DNA of 64,000 nucleotides. Source: Ornithodoros turicata. Lineage: Eukaryota; Arthropoda; Arachnida; Ixodida; Argasidae. Position numbers and translations under genes: made by a program. This document shows, one piece after another, positions 28,386 to 38,587 of this stretch (position 1 is its first letter; each line of letters begins with the position of its first letter). The DNA lies in contig NC_088201.1 in assembly GCF_037126465.1 (NCBI RefSeq), positions 140,804,376 through 140,868,375 on the forward strand, read 5' to 3'. The notes beneath the pieces were generated by a model. That model searched no databases, was not told the origin of the DNA, and saw nothing but the letters and a program-made list of their open reading frames with translations.

Positions 28386-29652
28386 ATTTGAAATGCAACG
28401 TTAGATTGGTTCTGCCTTTGGACCGCAACGGCAAACGTCTTCCCGTTTCGTCCGCGAGAACGATCGTCACTGAAGGAATTTCGAATTGAGACAGGTTAAA
28501 ATACTGGATGTTATCTAACGTGTAGGTGACGACGTGCTTGTCTTTCTCGTAATAAAAGGGTAGTATTTTTAATATCGGTTTTTTCCCGCTCCCCACGTAC
28601 GTGGGTTCCACGATATCCGTGTACACGATTATGTTGTGAAACGGGGGTTCCAGGAGTACCTCGACGGAGCTCGTGGCATCCTCATCCCCCGTGAACACGG
28701 TACGCGATTCGAAGCCCAAAAGCACGGCCAGGTACTCGGAAAGTCTTAGGGTGGAGGTGCCCTCGGAAAGCCGAATTTTACATTTCTGTTCGGTTCCGTC
28801 GAAGCTGAAGCGCGCGCGTTCGCCTACGCGCTGATTAATCGCATTTAGAAGTGCTTGCGGCGTCGCATAATAGCCGGGAGGCACATGTACTTGCAAAGAT
28901 CGAGGAATTTTCGTCTTGATCGTGAAAGAAAATTGACGCGCTATGGGGAGAGAGACGCATAGCGTTTCTTCGTGTCCCTCGACGGGTGTGAGTTGTAGCA
29001 GCTTGACAAAGGGTTCCGGTACGTGCAACCCTTTCGGCGTTTTCAGAGAGTACACGTTATCCGCGAATTCTAGTGAGGCGTCCAGCTTGTGCGTCTGGAA
29101 ATACTTGTTGAGTGTGTTCCGTAGGGACGTGGTTTCCGAATTCAGAGTGACGTCGCCGAAAGCGACGGCGGCTGCGGCGTGCTCCAATACGATGGAGGTG
29201 GCTTCGCGTTCGCTCAATTTGGGGGGTTTCACCGCACGACCTGCTTCGCGGGACGCTAGCGAGGCGTCGAGCGCTTGCGCGAGCCGAGGGTCCAATTCCA
29301 CGGCTTTCACGTCCACGGGTAAGACGAAGTCGTATCGCGATTTATTGTACGCGAAAGAAACGTCGAATTCCGAAAGGGCTTTTCCCAAATCCCTCTCGAG
29401 ATCCGAGGTGACACGAAAAGTTCTGCCGGCTTCCACCGTGTCCTCGAAAGAAACCTCGATTTTCGCATCTTGCCTTTCGTACCCGATATTTAAAAAATCG
29501 TTACTTATGCTGAGATCCATCAGACCGACTTTATACCGATTCGAGAGCTGAAGCGGACTATCGAAAGCTACCGTGAAGGCGTTGAGTTTATTCGAGGGAA
29601 ACTTATCCATGCTGGCGTTCGAGAGCAGGTGGACGTAGATGTCCGACATCAT
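28375..29652 (-). CDS. Polinton structural protein, probable minor capsid/penton, 425 aa
   Basis: The start is chosen at ATG 29652, which overlaps the integrase stop as ATGA, and the protein begins MMSDIYVHLLSNASMDKFPS. The opening (xYVxLxSNAS...FPxNxLxxFTVxLxxPLxLxxxxxVGLxxL) and the ending RRLPLRSKGRTNLTLHFKY are hallmarks of a protein present in most animal Polintons next to the capsid genes. I take it as the minor capsid or penton-like component by position and size. The middle is rich in beta-strand-like segments. The frame is intact. A single-jelly-roll fold would confirm the call. Confidence 0.7.
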   Translation of the reverse strand: MMSDIYVHLLSNASMDKFPSNKLNAFTVAFDSPLQLSNRYKVGLMDLSISNDFLNIGYERQDAKIEVSFEDTVEAGRTFRVTSDLERDLGKALSEFDVSFAYNKSRYDFVLPVDVKAVELDPRLAQALDASLASREAGRAVKPPKLSEREATSIVLEHAAAAVAFGDVTLNSETTSLRNTLNKYFQTHKLDASLEFADNVYSLKTPKGLHVPEPFVKLLQLTPVEGHEETLCVSLPIARQFSFTIKTKIPRSLQVHVPPGYYATPQALLNAINQRVGERARFSFDGTEQKCKIRLSEGTSTLRLSEYLAVLLGFESRTVFTGDEDATSSVEVLLEPPFHNIIVYTDIVEPTYVGSGKKPILKILPFYYEKDKHVVTYTLDNIQYFNLSQFEIPSVTIVLADETGRRLPLRSKGRTNLTLHFKYVP

Positions 29653-30692
29653 TTCCCAATCTTGACCACGTCGCTGCTCGGAACCCAACTGTCGTGTTCT
29701 TTGTCGTAACCGAACCAGCGAACCAAGGAGAAGCTCTGACCGTTCACCTGCTTCTTCCTCAGCACTTTCGTTACTGGCCAAGGCTGATTGGCGTCTCGGG
29801 TTACGACGAGTACCTCCTCCGGGTAGAAAGATCCGTCCACTTCCTTACCCCGGTAATCTTCCAGGTGTACGACGGGAGGAGAGGTGTCTCTCAGACGGGA
29901 GACGGTGAAAATCTGAGGCGACCAACTCCCTTCCGAGCTCTTATGAAAACCTTTTCTGTGAAGTAGGACCCTCACTTTATCCCCCAGTTCGAGCTTCTTT
30001 TTCACGGAGGGTACGACGGGCTTCCCATTTATCTTATTGAACAGCTCCAATTCGTTTTCGGGCGTGACTTCGGACGGGCTGATGCCCAAAGTCCTGTGTT
30101 TGGTGGTGTTGTAGTCGCGCACGATCTTGGGAAGCGCGGAAACGAAGTGGTATTTTCCCGTTACTCTAAAATAACGGAATATTCTGTCGCGTAAAGTCCG
30201 TATGACGCGCTCTGCCTGCGACGCTTTGATTACTGGAGAGAAGGTTGAATACATCTGTACCTTCTTTCGTGAGAGATACTCCTTGACGGTCTTGTCGTAG
30301 AATTCCCCGCCTCTGTCGCAAAAGATGCGTGTAGGTACGTTACCTCCCCGAAAAAGTCTTATCATGGCCCTTTTCATTTCGGCGGGGCGCTTCGTCTTTA
30401 GCGGGAGGGTGCGCAGAAAGCGGGAGAGGGAATCGATTGCCACGAGAATGTAGCGGTAGCCACCGTTGAATCTCTTGTATTTTGAAAAATCGGCGAGATC
30501 CATTTGCCACACGTCGTTGATCTTGAGTGCGATGATGCGTCTCCTATTAAACTTTCTTCTGACCGGATGGTGGAGCGTGTAGGCATCCAGCTTTCTGAGA
30601 ATGGCGAGAGCCTTCTTTTTGCTCAAGTGATGCGCTTTTCTATAGCGTTCCACACCCCCCAAACCACCCTCTGGTTTCTCATATCCCTCCAT
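29649..30692 (-). CDS. int: Integrase with C-terminal chromodomain (DD35E)
   Basis: 347 aa from ATG 30692. The rve-type core has Asp65 (VWQMDLADF), Asp126 (IFCDRGGEF) and Glu161 (KASQAERVIRTL), a DD35E triad of the retrovirus/Polinton integrase family. The N-terminus FGGVERY-like (LGGVERYRKAH..DAYTLHHPVRRKF) is typical of Polintons. After an SH3-like region (LGDKVRVLLHRKGFHK), the last ~45 residues read VRWFGYDKEHDSWVPSSDVV, a chromodomain-like fold that may guide integration to modified chromatin. It joins the TIR ends to target DNA with 6-bp duplications. Its ATG overlaps the upstream gene by 14 nt and its stop overlaps the next ATG. Confidence 0.93.
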   Translation of the reverse strand: MEGYEKPEGGLGGVERYRKAHHLSKKKALAILRKLDAYTLHHPVRRKFNRRRIIALKINDVWQMDLADFSKYKRFNGGYRYILVAIDSLSRFLRTLPLKTKRPAEMKRAMIRLFRGGNVPTRIFCDRGGEFYDKTVKEYLSRKKVQMYSTFSPVIKASQAERVIRTLRDRIFRYFRVTGKYHFVSALPKIVRDYNTTKHRTLGISPSEVTPENELELFNKINGKPVVPSVKKKLELGDKVRVLLHRKGFHKSSEGSWSPQIFTVSRLRDTSPPVVHLEDYRGKEVDGSFYPEEVLVVTRDANQPWPVTKVLRKKQVNGQSFSLVRWFGYDKEHDSWVPSSDVVKIGK

Positions 30693-31152
30693 AAGTCGTC
30701 CACGCAATGGAGGCCTGCTGCTGCTGCTGCTGTTGAGGCTCGCGAGATTTGGGTAGAGAAATCAGACGCAATAGTTTCGAGACTTTGGGGAACCAGGAAG
30801 GTTTCTTTCCCGTTTTACGTTGCAACAAATAATTGACGAGTTCGTAAACGGAGGAGTGTCTGATGGGCTTGCCCGACACGGAGACACAACCCTCGCGATC
30901 CCAGGAAAGAACCTTCTTTAATTCCGAGACGACCCTTTCCGCTTCCTCTTCGTCCACCTCTGGAGAGAGGAGCGAATAGTCAAAGTCATTTGTAGCGTCG
31001 GACGCCTTGTTTTTATTGTCGTAGGGGTCAAATCCGTACTGCTTGAGTATACGATACAGTGCTTGCAGTATGAGTTTCACTTTGACGTCGTCACTCTCCT
31101 TCGAGGAAAGAATGTTTCCGATGGAGGTGGTCACTTCAATTCTCTTGGCCAT
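30679..31152 (-). CDS. Polinton protein of unknown function with poly-Gln tail, 157 aa
   Basis: Starts MAKRIEVTTSIGNILSSKES at ATG 31152, overlapping the upstream 114-aa gene by 17 nt. Helical segments include VKVKLILQALYRILKQYGF and EEAERVVSELKKVLSW. A HSSVYELVNYLLQRKTGKKP stretch follows, and a run of seven Gln encoded by a CAG/CTG microsatellite near 30720. It ends inside the integrase start. No domain was recognised. Its position beside the integrase and the 114-aa protein suggests a virion or assembly accessory, but this is inference. Confidence 0.72.
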   Translation of the reverse strand: MAKRIEVTTSIGNILSSKESDDVKVKLILQALYRILKQYGFDPYDNKNKASDATNDFDYSLLSPEVDEEEAERVVSELKKVLSWDREGCVSVSGKPIRHSSVYELVNYLLQRKTGKKPSWFPKVSKLLRLISLPKSREPQQQQQQQASIAWTTYGGI

Positions 31153-31480
31153 TGGCGAAAAGGTTCAACACGGCGGAAAGCAGGAGAGGAACCACCGACG
31201 AAAGAACGCCCTGTCCTCGCTGCTGAGACAGATAGCGCTTCAAACGTTGCGGATTCTTGTGAATCTTTTTGTAGGCGAGCCGTCGTAAAAAGCGTTTGTG
31301 CTTCTTCAAACGCGCGAACGTATCTGGAGCTAGAGCCACCTTTCCGTTCAATACATTGAGACAAATTTCGGAGAGGTGTTTCATGTCGGACGAGGACGAA
31401 CGTCTCAAGACGTCGCGGCGGCGTGGAGGGGGTAGAGTGGAGAGTACTTTGAGTAAAGTGAGGTGAGGGCGGAGATTCAT
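31136..31480 (-). CDS. Conserved Polinton small basic protein, 114 aa
   Basis: ATG 31480 overlaps the ATPase stop as ATGA. The protein begins MNLRPHLTLLKVLSTLPPPR. It has SSSSDMKHLSEICLNVLNGK, a very basic middle (RLKKHKRFLRRLAYKKIHKN) and a hydrophobic Gly-rich C-terminus (LSSVVPLLLSAVLNLFA). Proteins with this layout (SSxDLLRxLCECxxNVLNGxVPL.. then a basic helix and a Gly/Leu tail) are common in animal Polintons, but I know no established function. The terminal hydrophobic segment could contact a membrane. Confidence 0.75.
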   Translation of the reverse strand: MNLRPHLTLLKVLSTLPPPRRRDVLRRSSSSDMKHLSEICLNVLNGKVALAPDTFARLKKHKRFLRRLAYKKIHKNPQRLKRYLSQQRGQGVLSSVVPLLLSAVLNLFANGQEN

Positions 31481-32112
31481 TTCGGAGCGTAGATATATTG
31501 ACGTTCTCCCGGAAAGATATTGCTACGCAACCTGTGATCCTCGTGCGTATAGTTGTGAAGATCCACGAGTAAATATGCGTGGGGCGACGACATCGCTTGT
31601 TTATATGCGTCCAGAAAATACTCCAATCTTTTTCTGCCAAATAGCTGTTGGCCGAAATGTTCCATCTGGTGCACGCTGCGCACGGTGCGCCACAGGACGA
31701 CGTAACTGGCGTTGTAGGATATTGTTCTAAAATGGCTACTGTCGAAAAAGATGTTTTGAACGAGTAAGAAGATCGACGCGTTGGCGTGGTGAGAACCCCG
31801 AATGAAAAGATCGGTCACCTCCTTCAAGGAACCGGCATCGGTCATGTGATCGTCGACGACGATCAGCGTAGCGCGCGACGTGTCCCACTCTCGCGGTAGC
31901 TCCTTGGTAAATTTTACGGAGTCCCCGAATTCGTCCTGCATGCTCGGCGAAGCATATTTCTGCACGTAGAATATTTGTGACGGAGGCTTGTCTACCACGT
32001 CGTTCAGGTTCCTCAACACGTTAGCAACGAACGTAGATTTGCCGCACATGGAGGGGCCGCTTAAGATACAGCGAAAGGGATGACGGAAACGAAAAGGTTC
32101 GGGGGAAGACAT
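31477..32112 (-). CDS. Genome-packaging ATPase (FtsK/HerA type)
   Basis: 211 aa from ATG 32112, chosen because FRFRHPFRCILSGPSMCGKS is the typical start of these short ATPases; the open frame extends upstream without an ATG that fits. The Walker A motif GPSMCGKST is at residues 19-27, and Walker B ATLIVVDDHM at 81-90 has the double acidic end. A sensor-like LLVQNIFFDSSHFRTIS follows. The family pumps DNA into capsids, which supports the virion-forming nature of the element. The frame is intact and the stop overlaps the next ATG. Confidence 0.9.
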   Translation of the reverse strand: MSSPEPFRFRHPFRCILSGPSMCGKSTFVANVLRNLNDVVDKPPSQIFYVQKYASPSMQDEFGDSVKFTKELPREWDTSRATLIVVDDHMTDAGSLKEVTDLFIRGSHHANASIFLLVQNIFFDSSHFRTISYNASYVVLWRTVRSVHQMEHFGQQLFGRKRLEYFLDAYKQAMSSPHAYLLVDLHNYTHEDHRLRSNIFPGERQYIYAPK

Positions 32113-32183
32113 GTTGCGTGCGTACACGTTGCACGAAGAGAAAGAAGAGACTGAGACTCGAAGAGAAATGCATCGCTTTTTAT

Positions 32184-32459
32184 TTACACATCCTCGTCGT
32201 CGTCCTCTACATCGGAACTGCGTTCCCAATACACATTGTCCAGGCTAAAGTTGGACTTCTTTTTCGTCAGTCTGTCCGCCGCTAAGATGCGGTCGAGCGT
32301 CTTCATCTTGTCCTGACACATTTCTTGACGTGCTTGCAACCATTCCAGACGGTGGACTTGAAAGGCTTCCTCCACGATGCCGCGTATAAATTCGCGAAGT
32401 TCTTCGTTTTTTGTCTTTTCCTTGCGACGACGAGAAACGCAGGAGAATAAACCACACAT
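32184..32459 (-). CDS. Small Polinton protein with acidic tail, 91 aa
   Basis: The first gene inside the right TIR, starting at ATG 32459, 53 bp downstream of the TIR TATA box. It begins MCGLFSCVSRRRKEKTKNEE, has a helix (FIRGIVEEAFQVHRLEWLQA) probably forming a coiled coil with QDKMKTLDRILAADRL, and ends SSDVEDDDEDV. The stop TAA is part of AATAAA (32172-32177), so termination and polyadenylation signals coincide. The early Cys residues could be lipidated, but nothing proves it. No family was recognised. Confidence 0.68.
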   Translation of the reverse strand: MCGLFSCVSRRRKEKTKNEELREFIRGIVEEAFQVHRLEWLQARQEMCQDKMKTLDRILAADRLTKKKSNFSLDNVYWERSSDVEDDDEDV

Positions 32460-32484
32460 GGCGTTTTCCACGTATCGGTCAGAA

Positions 32485-33758
32485 TGATGACGCGAGCGCG
32501 GTGCGCGCTGCCTTTATACAGATAAACGCGCGCGCGCGCGCAACGAACGGAGAATGAAAGCGAAACTGAAAAGCCACCCGTCGCCGCTAGGAGCGCGCGC
32601 GCAGCAGCAGAGAGCCGAAACCGAAAACACCCGCGGCCGGCGCAGGGGGCGCTAGGAGCGCGCGCGCGCGCATGCGCGGACGGGTGGAGCAGAGGGCGCG
32701 CGCGCATCCATAGCGGCCGCTGCGCGTCGCCTCTCTCAGTTTCTCTCGGACCGTCGCGGAAGACGGACGTGCGCTCCGCGCGCTCGCTCAGTTGCTGGCT
32801 GCGTCTCGTAGAGAGCAGACGTATGTTCTCCGCGCTCGCTCAGTTTCTGCCTGGAAGTTGCCGCGGGGGAAAAGGTGAGTGATTTGACGCGCTCCTTTTC
32901 TCGTATGTTTGCCGTGTTTAGCTGTGACCGCGCTCGTGTTAAGCCTTTTCTCGCATGTTTAGACTTGTTTTGCGGTGTCCAAGCCTGTTGACGCATGTTT
33001 AGCGATGTGTGGTTCCCGCCTTGTGTTAGCTGCGTAGTGTTGGGGGTTAGGCCTAAGCGATCGCCCCCCGTAAGCCTCTTTCCTCGTATGTTTGCCGTGT
33101 TTAGCGGTGACCGCGCTCGTGTTAAGCCTTTTCTCGCATGTTTAGCGATGTGTGGTTCCCGCCTTGTGTTAGCTGCGTAGTGTTGAGGTTAGGCCTACGC
33201 GATCGTCCCCGTAAGCCTTTTTCCCCGATGTGTACTGTTTTCTGTTTAGCAGTAGCGGTTAGACCTTTTCTCTCGCATGCCTAGACTTGCTTGGCAGTGC
33301 TGTCATTTTTACCTGCCGCTAGTATCTTGTTCTGTCTTTCTCGTCTAGAGCTATGATGGTGGCGCCATCTGGTGTGATGCCTTGCAACTAAGTGGCCACC
33401 TGTCGTCGATCTCTGCAACTGCTGGGTGCAAACTACCAACATGGCGGGTGCTGGTCACTCGGGTGTTGCGGAGCGGCTTCTTCGCCGCGGCATCGTTGAT
33501 TTTCGAATAAATTGTTTCTCTCCACTCTATTTCCATCTTTTTATTTTATTTTCTGCCTATTATTTTTCTTTTTTATGGACTCTCATGGTGCACAACGCTC
33601 AGCTGGTCTGGACACGAGTTAGACTTTCCCCAATTAGTGTGGTGGCTCCCTGGAGGGTGCTGATTAATGTGGGGGGTCCCAATTAGCTCTAATTGCTAAT
33701 TAAATCGTGTTCAGGACAGTTGAGCGTTGTGCACCGTGAGAGTCCAGTACTTACTACT
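32485..33758 (-). repeat. Polinton right terminal inverted repeat
   Basis: The reverse complement of the left TIR, 1274 bp, ending TTACTACT. It is followed by CTTAAC (33759-33764), the target duplication. Confidence 0.95.
32512..32518 (-). promoter_or_regulatory. TATA box in right TIR
   Basis: The minus strand reads TATAAAG, the mirror of 19524-19530. It would drive the 91-aa gene. Confidence 0.6.
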
Positions 33759-34038
33759 CTTAACATCGATTAATGTTGTTGAGAAGTGTCCGTAAGAAAT
33801 TCATCAAGAGATGACGCTCCATCACAGTTTGCTGTAAAATGGTTTGCATATGACACCCAATATTCCTGAACGGTTATTCTGAAATGATTCTTGTTTTCTT
33901 AGCAGTATAAAATTGAAGCCTGTGAAAACCTTTTTTTTTATTACCTGGATTTAGAGTACGCCCAGTTTATAAAGGATGCTCTCGTAGTTGAGGATGGTGA
34001 AGTGAATGCTCACAAAATCCTACATTCCCTCTACAACT
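33759..34038. repeat. Interspersed repeat unit, right half
   Basis: Continues the unit at 17614-18285 and matches 39773-40060 (GATTAATGTTGTTGA..CTCTACAACT). Confidence 0.8.
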
Positions 34039-35130
34039 ACCGTCCCGTTGTGTATCTCAGCCGAGCACTCAAAGTGATGGAAGAAAGCAACAGTTCCACG
34101 AAACTCGAAGCGTCGCCGTGAAGTGGTCGCTCGAAGAGCTATGCCCGTAACTCGTCGGAAGAAAATAAATTTCAGGTCGTCACGGATCAACACGTCTTGT
34201 GCTTGCTGCTGAAACAAAGAGAGAAATCAGTCCCTACTGCGCTACAGGATTCTCTATATATCATCTATCAATACATGAGTATGACTCCAATGTCATCTGT
34301 AACACCCGTCCTTTACACCACGCGCCACATTGCCTGTCTAGGACCCCTTCATCGGACGGAAACGCACCGTACTGCAGACCACCGATATAAGTATCTCGGG
34401 AGACACGCTACTGCCGGAGCAACAGCGCGACCGGTTTTGCCAGCACGTACGTGATATCCTCCATCGGCGTAGTGGTACCCGGAAGCAGCAAAGAAGAGCG
34501 CTCACAAAGTTCCAGCGAAAGCGTGCTTTATAGAGTTGCACAGTGTCCTGTTTACCAACGACTGTTGTTATGTACTTATATACTATACTATACTATATAC
34601 TTTATATATACTATACTATATACTATACTATAAGTACTTACTGTACTTATAGTCCTGGTCCAATATGTACTTTATGAGTTCCACGGAGGACGGTGCGGTG
34701 CGCACATGGGAATCAGAAGAACGTACGAGGCCATCCGCACGAGGACGTATTATTGGCCAAAGGTCTTGAACGACGTCAGCACATTTGTCCGCCATTGCAA
34801 TTTGTGCCAGATGTGCAAGCTGCCGACGTTCTCTTCTGGACTACTGCAGCCGTCTCAGCGCATGCTCCGTTCCACACCTTGGGCATGGGCATAATCGGTC
34901 CGTTCCAGTCGTCAAGCTGTTAGAAGGTTGTCATCTTTGCCATAGACTACTTGACCAAATTTGTCGAAGTCAATCCGGTCAAGAATATCGAGGCAACTAC
35001 CATTCAGAACTTTATTGAAGGACGTCAGGTCCTCAATCACGGCTGCCCGGCGGTAATATTCCCTTATTGTGGATCCGAGATCATAGCACAGCCAACTGAA
35101 GGGTTCGTTCTCCACCCGGATGGAGGGGAA
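34039..35130 (+). pseudogene. Gypsy RNase H-integrase relic (3' part)
   Basis: Begins YRPVVYLSRALKVMEE (RNase H entry) and VVTDQHVLCLLLK, continuing the pol left at 17613. Near 34706 the integrase zinc domain reads IRRTYEAIRTRTYYWPKVLN, then VRHCNLCQMCK with the CxxC pair. The core is damaged, with frame changes; DYLTKFVEVNPVKNIEATTI is seen near 34950. Together with 15660-17613 it makes one Gypsy copy split by the repeat that carries the Polinton. No LTR was found at either end. Confidence 0.75.
34565..34645. repeat. TATAC-type AT microsatellite
   Basis: Iterated TACTATAC and TATATAC units inside the Gypsy relic. Confidence 0.85.
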
Positions 35131-38100
35131 GTGCACGCCGAAATTCGGCCGAAAACTGTCATGGTTGCTATGTTCGTGTGCAGTATCTGACCCGTTACAT
35201 ATATTGTGTACGCGCTTACTTCGACAGTGGTTTTGCGCAGTCCTCTTTTGAATTAGTTTTCATGCGGTGTTAAGCTTCCTGCATCGATGTACTACGCTTA
35301 GTAAGTTCGAAAATATGAATATAACTTTACGGATGCGAAACTGTTGTACAGCAATTTTCCCTCTTGATCGTTCTCGATTACTGCGTTCTCGTTTACTTCA
35401 TTTTGCATTGCGATTATCCTTCCAAATACCGATTTCCCGCTTCGTGTTGTTCGACGCGAGTAAGTTTTTGGTTGAATTCGAGTTTTGCAGATCCGCGAAC
35501 AGGGGCCATGCTGTGGTCTGTCAACGTCAATGGATGGCCAACACATGTGCACTTGTTTATAAGCACGCCGCCGTTGCTATGACTGCCATGATTCCTTTTC
35601 CGGTGTACCAGTCATTGGCTGCCTCTCGGTTTTTCCGTGACGTCACTTCCCATTTCGGAGGAGAAATCTCAACAAGAGACAACTGATGTTCTGAGGCTGG
35701 AACATGTTGGAACATGGTAATCCCGAAAATGTGGGTTCGAGTCCTACAGCTGGCTAACCTTTTCAGTGACTTTCATCTGCATCGAGAAAACTGGCTTCGG
35801 CAGATCGGGCCGAACTGGTCCCAGAATTCTGTCTTCCGAAAAATGTTCGGTCCCGAATTCGGTTCGGAAAGAATTCGGGCACTTTTCGGACCATGCGATT
35901 CACGCTTAAGAACGGAGCCTCAGACAACCATTTCCATTTGCGGTGAAGTACGAACAACCTTTCTCGTCGTCTTCACACATCATACATCACATACAAAATA
36001 TTCTATTCCATATAGACTATACTGTTCCTCGTTGTTCACTGAAAATGCTGCCGAAAATGTCACACGAATTACTGAAGTTGCTTTTGTGTAGTTTGATGAA
36101 TGTAGTTTGTGAAGTTTGAATACACTAGAAGAGCAGACGTGGGATATTGAGGCACCCTGCAAGTATGAGGAAACGTCATAATGAAACCAACCAATCGAGA
36201 AACATCATATGACCGTGAGCCTCTTCAACAGCGAGCATATGCAAGGCGCCTAATCGAAGCAGAAACTCTGCCAATCGACTCCTCGCTGCCCACTGATTAG
36301 CCATTCAAACGTGCGTCTTTCATGATGCTTTTCCGCTGGAGCTCACTCAGGTGCAGAGACAGTGCCAATTTATGAAAATCGTTTAGTTAAAGGAACTGTA
36401 AAGCAGATGGCAAACCATCGAACTTAAAAGACTGCTGCGCCAAGCAAAACTTGCGGACTCCGCGGGGTCGTAGAACGTCAAGCGTGAGGCGGCCCGCGCC
36501 CCATATAGGCAAAATGCCAGCAACTGGGCGAGCCATCTAGGCAAGGTCGTGGCGGTTCTCGCGAGTGCTGTGCGCGTTTTATCTTCGAACATGCACGATA
36601 TTCCTGAACGCAAGAACGTATTCCAGATATCCGAGGTTTCTCAGACAACGGCGAGCAGACGACACAGATACGCGGAGAGAGGAAAGGTCAACAGAAAGCA
36701 TTTCTCACAGCTATTTCTCACAGGCATGGTACAGGTCTAACGGTAATTAGTAACCTGTTTCAAATGCATTACGTACTGCTTGAATACCACGTGATTTATG
36801 TCCAATAATCCGGAGCCGACTCCAACTTTGTCCTTGGCGAACGTTGAGGGTCGCCACCATTCAGTTTCTAGAAATGTTCAGAATTAATCAATGAGAAAAG
36901 TATGAAGAACTGAGACGTAATGACTTGTGTCTGTGGGGTCACACAGCCAAGCTCTACATGATGTCTTGTAACATTATGGTTATATATCACTTTACACTTT
37001 CTTTAATATGATATTTTTGCACACATTTCTTGAGGCGACTGTGCCATTAACGAGCGCTGAAAATCTATTGCACACTGAGCTAGAAGCAACATTATCCTTC
37101 GCCCAATTGCTACAGTCCTTCGCTGGGACAGAATCTACAATTGTCAGCTGAACAGGCCAGCAGCTGTACCAAGTGAGTATCGTGGCCGACCGAGTCCAGG
37201 ATAAGCTCCAGTTGCACATGCCTCAGACAGGGCAGAGAAGGTTATCGTGCAATGCCGTGTCTTCGTTGCCACTTTGTATGATGGATCGGAACTGGAGCTG
37301 GACCCGGAACAAAAACCGCTAAAAGCGGCTACATTTCACTGAACGGGAACTGAACCGACCCAAAATCACATATACTTCGGCTGAACCATAGTGGAACTGA
37401 ACCGAAATAAATCTTAAGCTGTTTACGGTTCCCGAAACTGTTTAGGCGTGATGCTTTCTTCAGCAAGCCAATTCTACAGTGTTTCTCTTACACCTAGGAC
37501 AATTAAGACAACAAACAGTTGGGGTAGTTGAAGCATGGATCCAGTGGATGAAACAGCCCCAGAACACGCCACAATAGAGGAACACAGAGGTTGTGTTCAC
37601 TGTGTCTCTCTTTTGTCATGTGTTTTAAAGCTGTTTTATACACTTATTTCACTTTCCAACCATGTAGCAGTGGTTTAACGGATCCACAGTGTTTTCAAAT
37701 CTTATTTTAAGAGAAATGAAACGTATTCATTAGACAAATTCACGCACAGAAACGAACGGGATTTCGATGTGCTAATGCTTTGTCTTCGGCATACCAAGTT
37801 TCCTAGGGCTCCTAGAGGTTGCGGTTTATCGCGGTTTTGGCTTTTTTGGGCTCCTTGCATGAAGCTCTCGGCCCCCCGTCAAAGAAAATATGAATCCAGT
37901 ACATTGTGAATTTCGACCATGCATAACTGCGAGAAATAATCAGTGAAATTTCGTCTCTTTAATCTGGCCTTCTCTCCCATTCCGCATTTATTTATTTATT
38001 TGTCAGCAGATATTCCTACGTTGTTGTCGCATATGAAATGTTTCGCGCAATCGTAAAATTTGCCTCTGAGCTGTCCTCCAACCAGAACGGAAGTCCGTTC

Positions 38101-38560
38101 CGCCACATATCATAGATAAGCAACCAAGCCAAGACGGGTATTACTTGTAGACGTATTACAGTGCGCACTTTCACTGTGGTCCTGTACATGTTTAGCATAT
38201 TTAGGAGAGCATATAGAGCATTTAGCATTTAGAGGATATTTACAATCTGCACCGCACTGACGGAAAAAAGAGGACAGAAGGAAGAAGTGGGACATTGGGG
38301 TCATTATGCGCCCTGCTCCGACTTCAGGGTGAACTATGCCAACATCCAACTACAAAATCTACCGCAAACCCCAGGGAACACGCTGACTGGACAGCCGGTG
38401 CAGGGAGTCAATCCTGCATCACCTCGCAGTCTCAGCGTGAAAAGCGGCCATGCAAACGGGTGTGCCACGAGCTGGTTCTTGCAGGGCACTATGCGATCAC
38501 ACCCCAGTGAGAGAAAGGAATATTTGTTGTAACGCCAACCGTGGCCCACTTCCCGATCTG
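35131..38560. other. No recognisable gene
   Basis: Low-complexity patches only. GGAACTGAACCG-like iterations at 37270-37440 resemble the ends of the element at 50152-51575, and a GGTCCCGAATTCGG patch lies near 35850. Remaining ORFs are short. Confidence 0.5.
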
Positions 38561-38587
38561 TACAAAGACTTAACTGGTTTTCGGTCA

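Larger units (their letters stand above)
18286..33758. mobile_element. Polinton/Maverick (endogenous polintovirus), 15.47 kb, complete ends
   Basis: The element has inverted repeats of ~1.27 kb, ends in 5'-AGTAGTAAGTACTGG, and carries the 6-bp duplication CTTAAC. All core Polinton genes are present: family B polymerase, retrovirus-type integrase, FtsK/HerA-like packaging ATPase, adenain-like protease and jelly-roll capsid protein. The only clear lesion seen is a one-base frame change in the polymerase. The repeats are nearly identical (for example one difference, CGCTTAGG versus CGCGTAGG, at 18845/33199). A second copy of the surrounding repeat at 39151-40060 lacks the element, giving the pre-insertion sequence. 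This points to recent mobilisation. Confidence 0.96.

Noticed and set aside
28943..29551. 202-aa plus-strand ORF
   Set aside because: Antisense shadow of the 425-aa structural protein, Ser-rich as expected from the opposite strand, with no motif.
29653..29781. N-terminal extension of the 425-aa protein
   Set aside because: It overlaps the integrase tail in another frame and lacks the family start; ATG 29652 gives the conserved opening.
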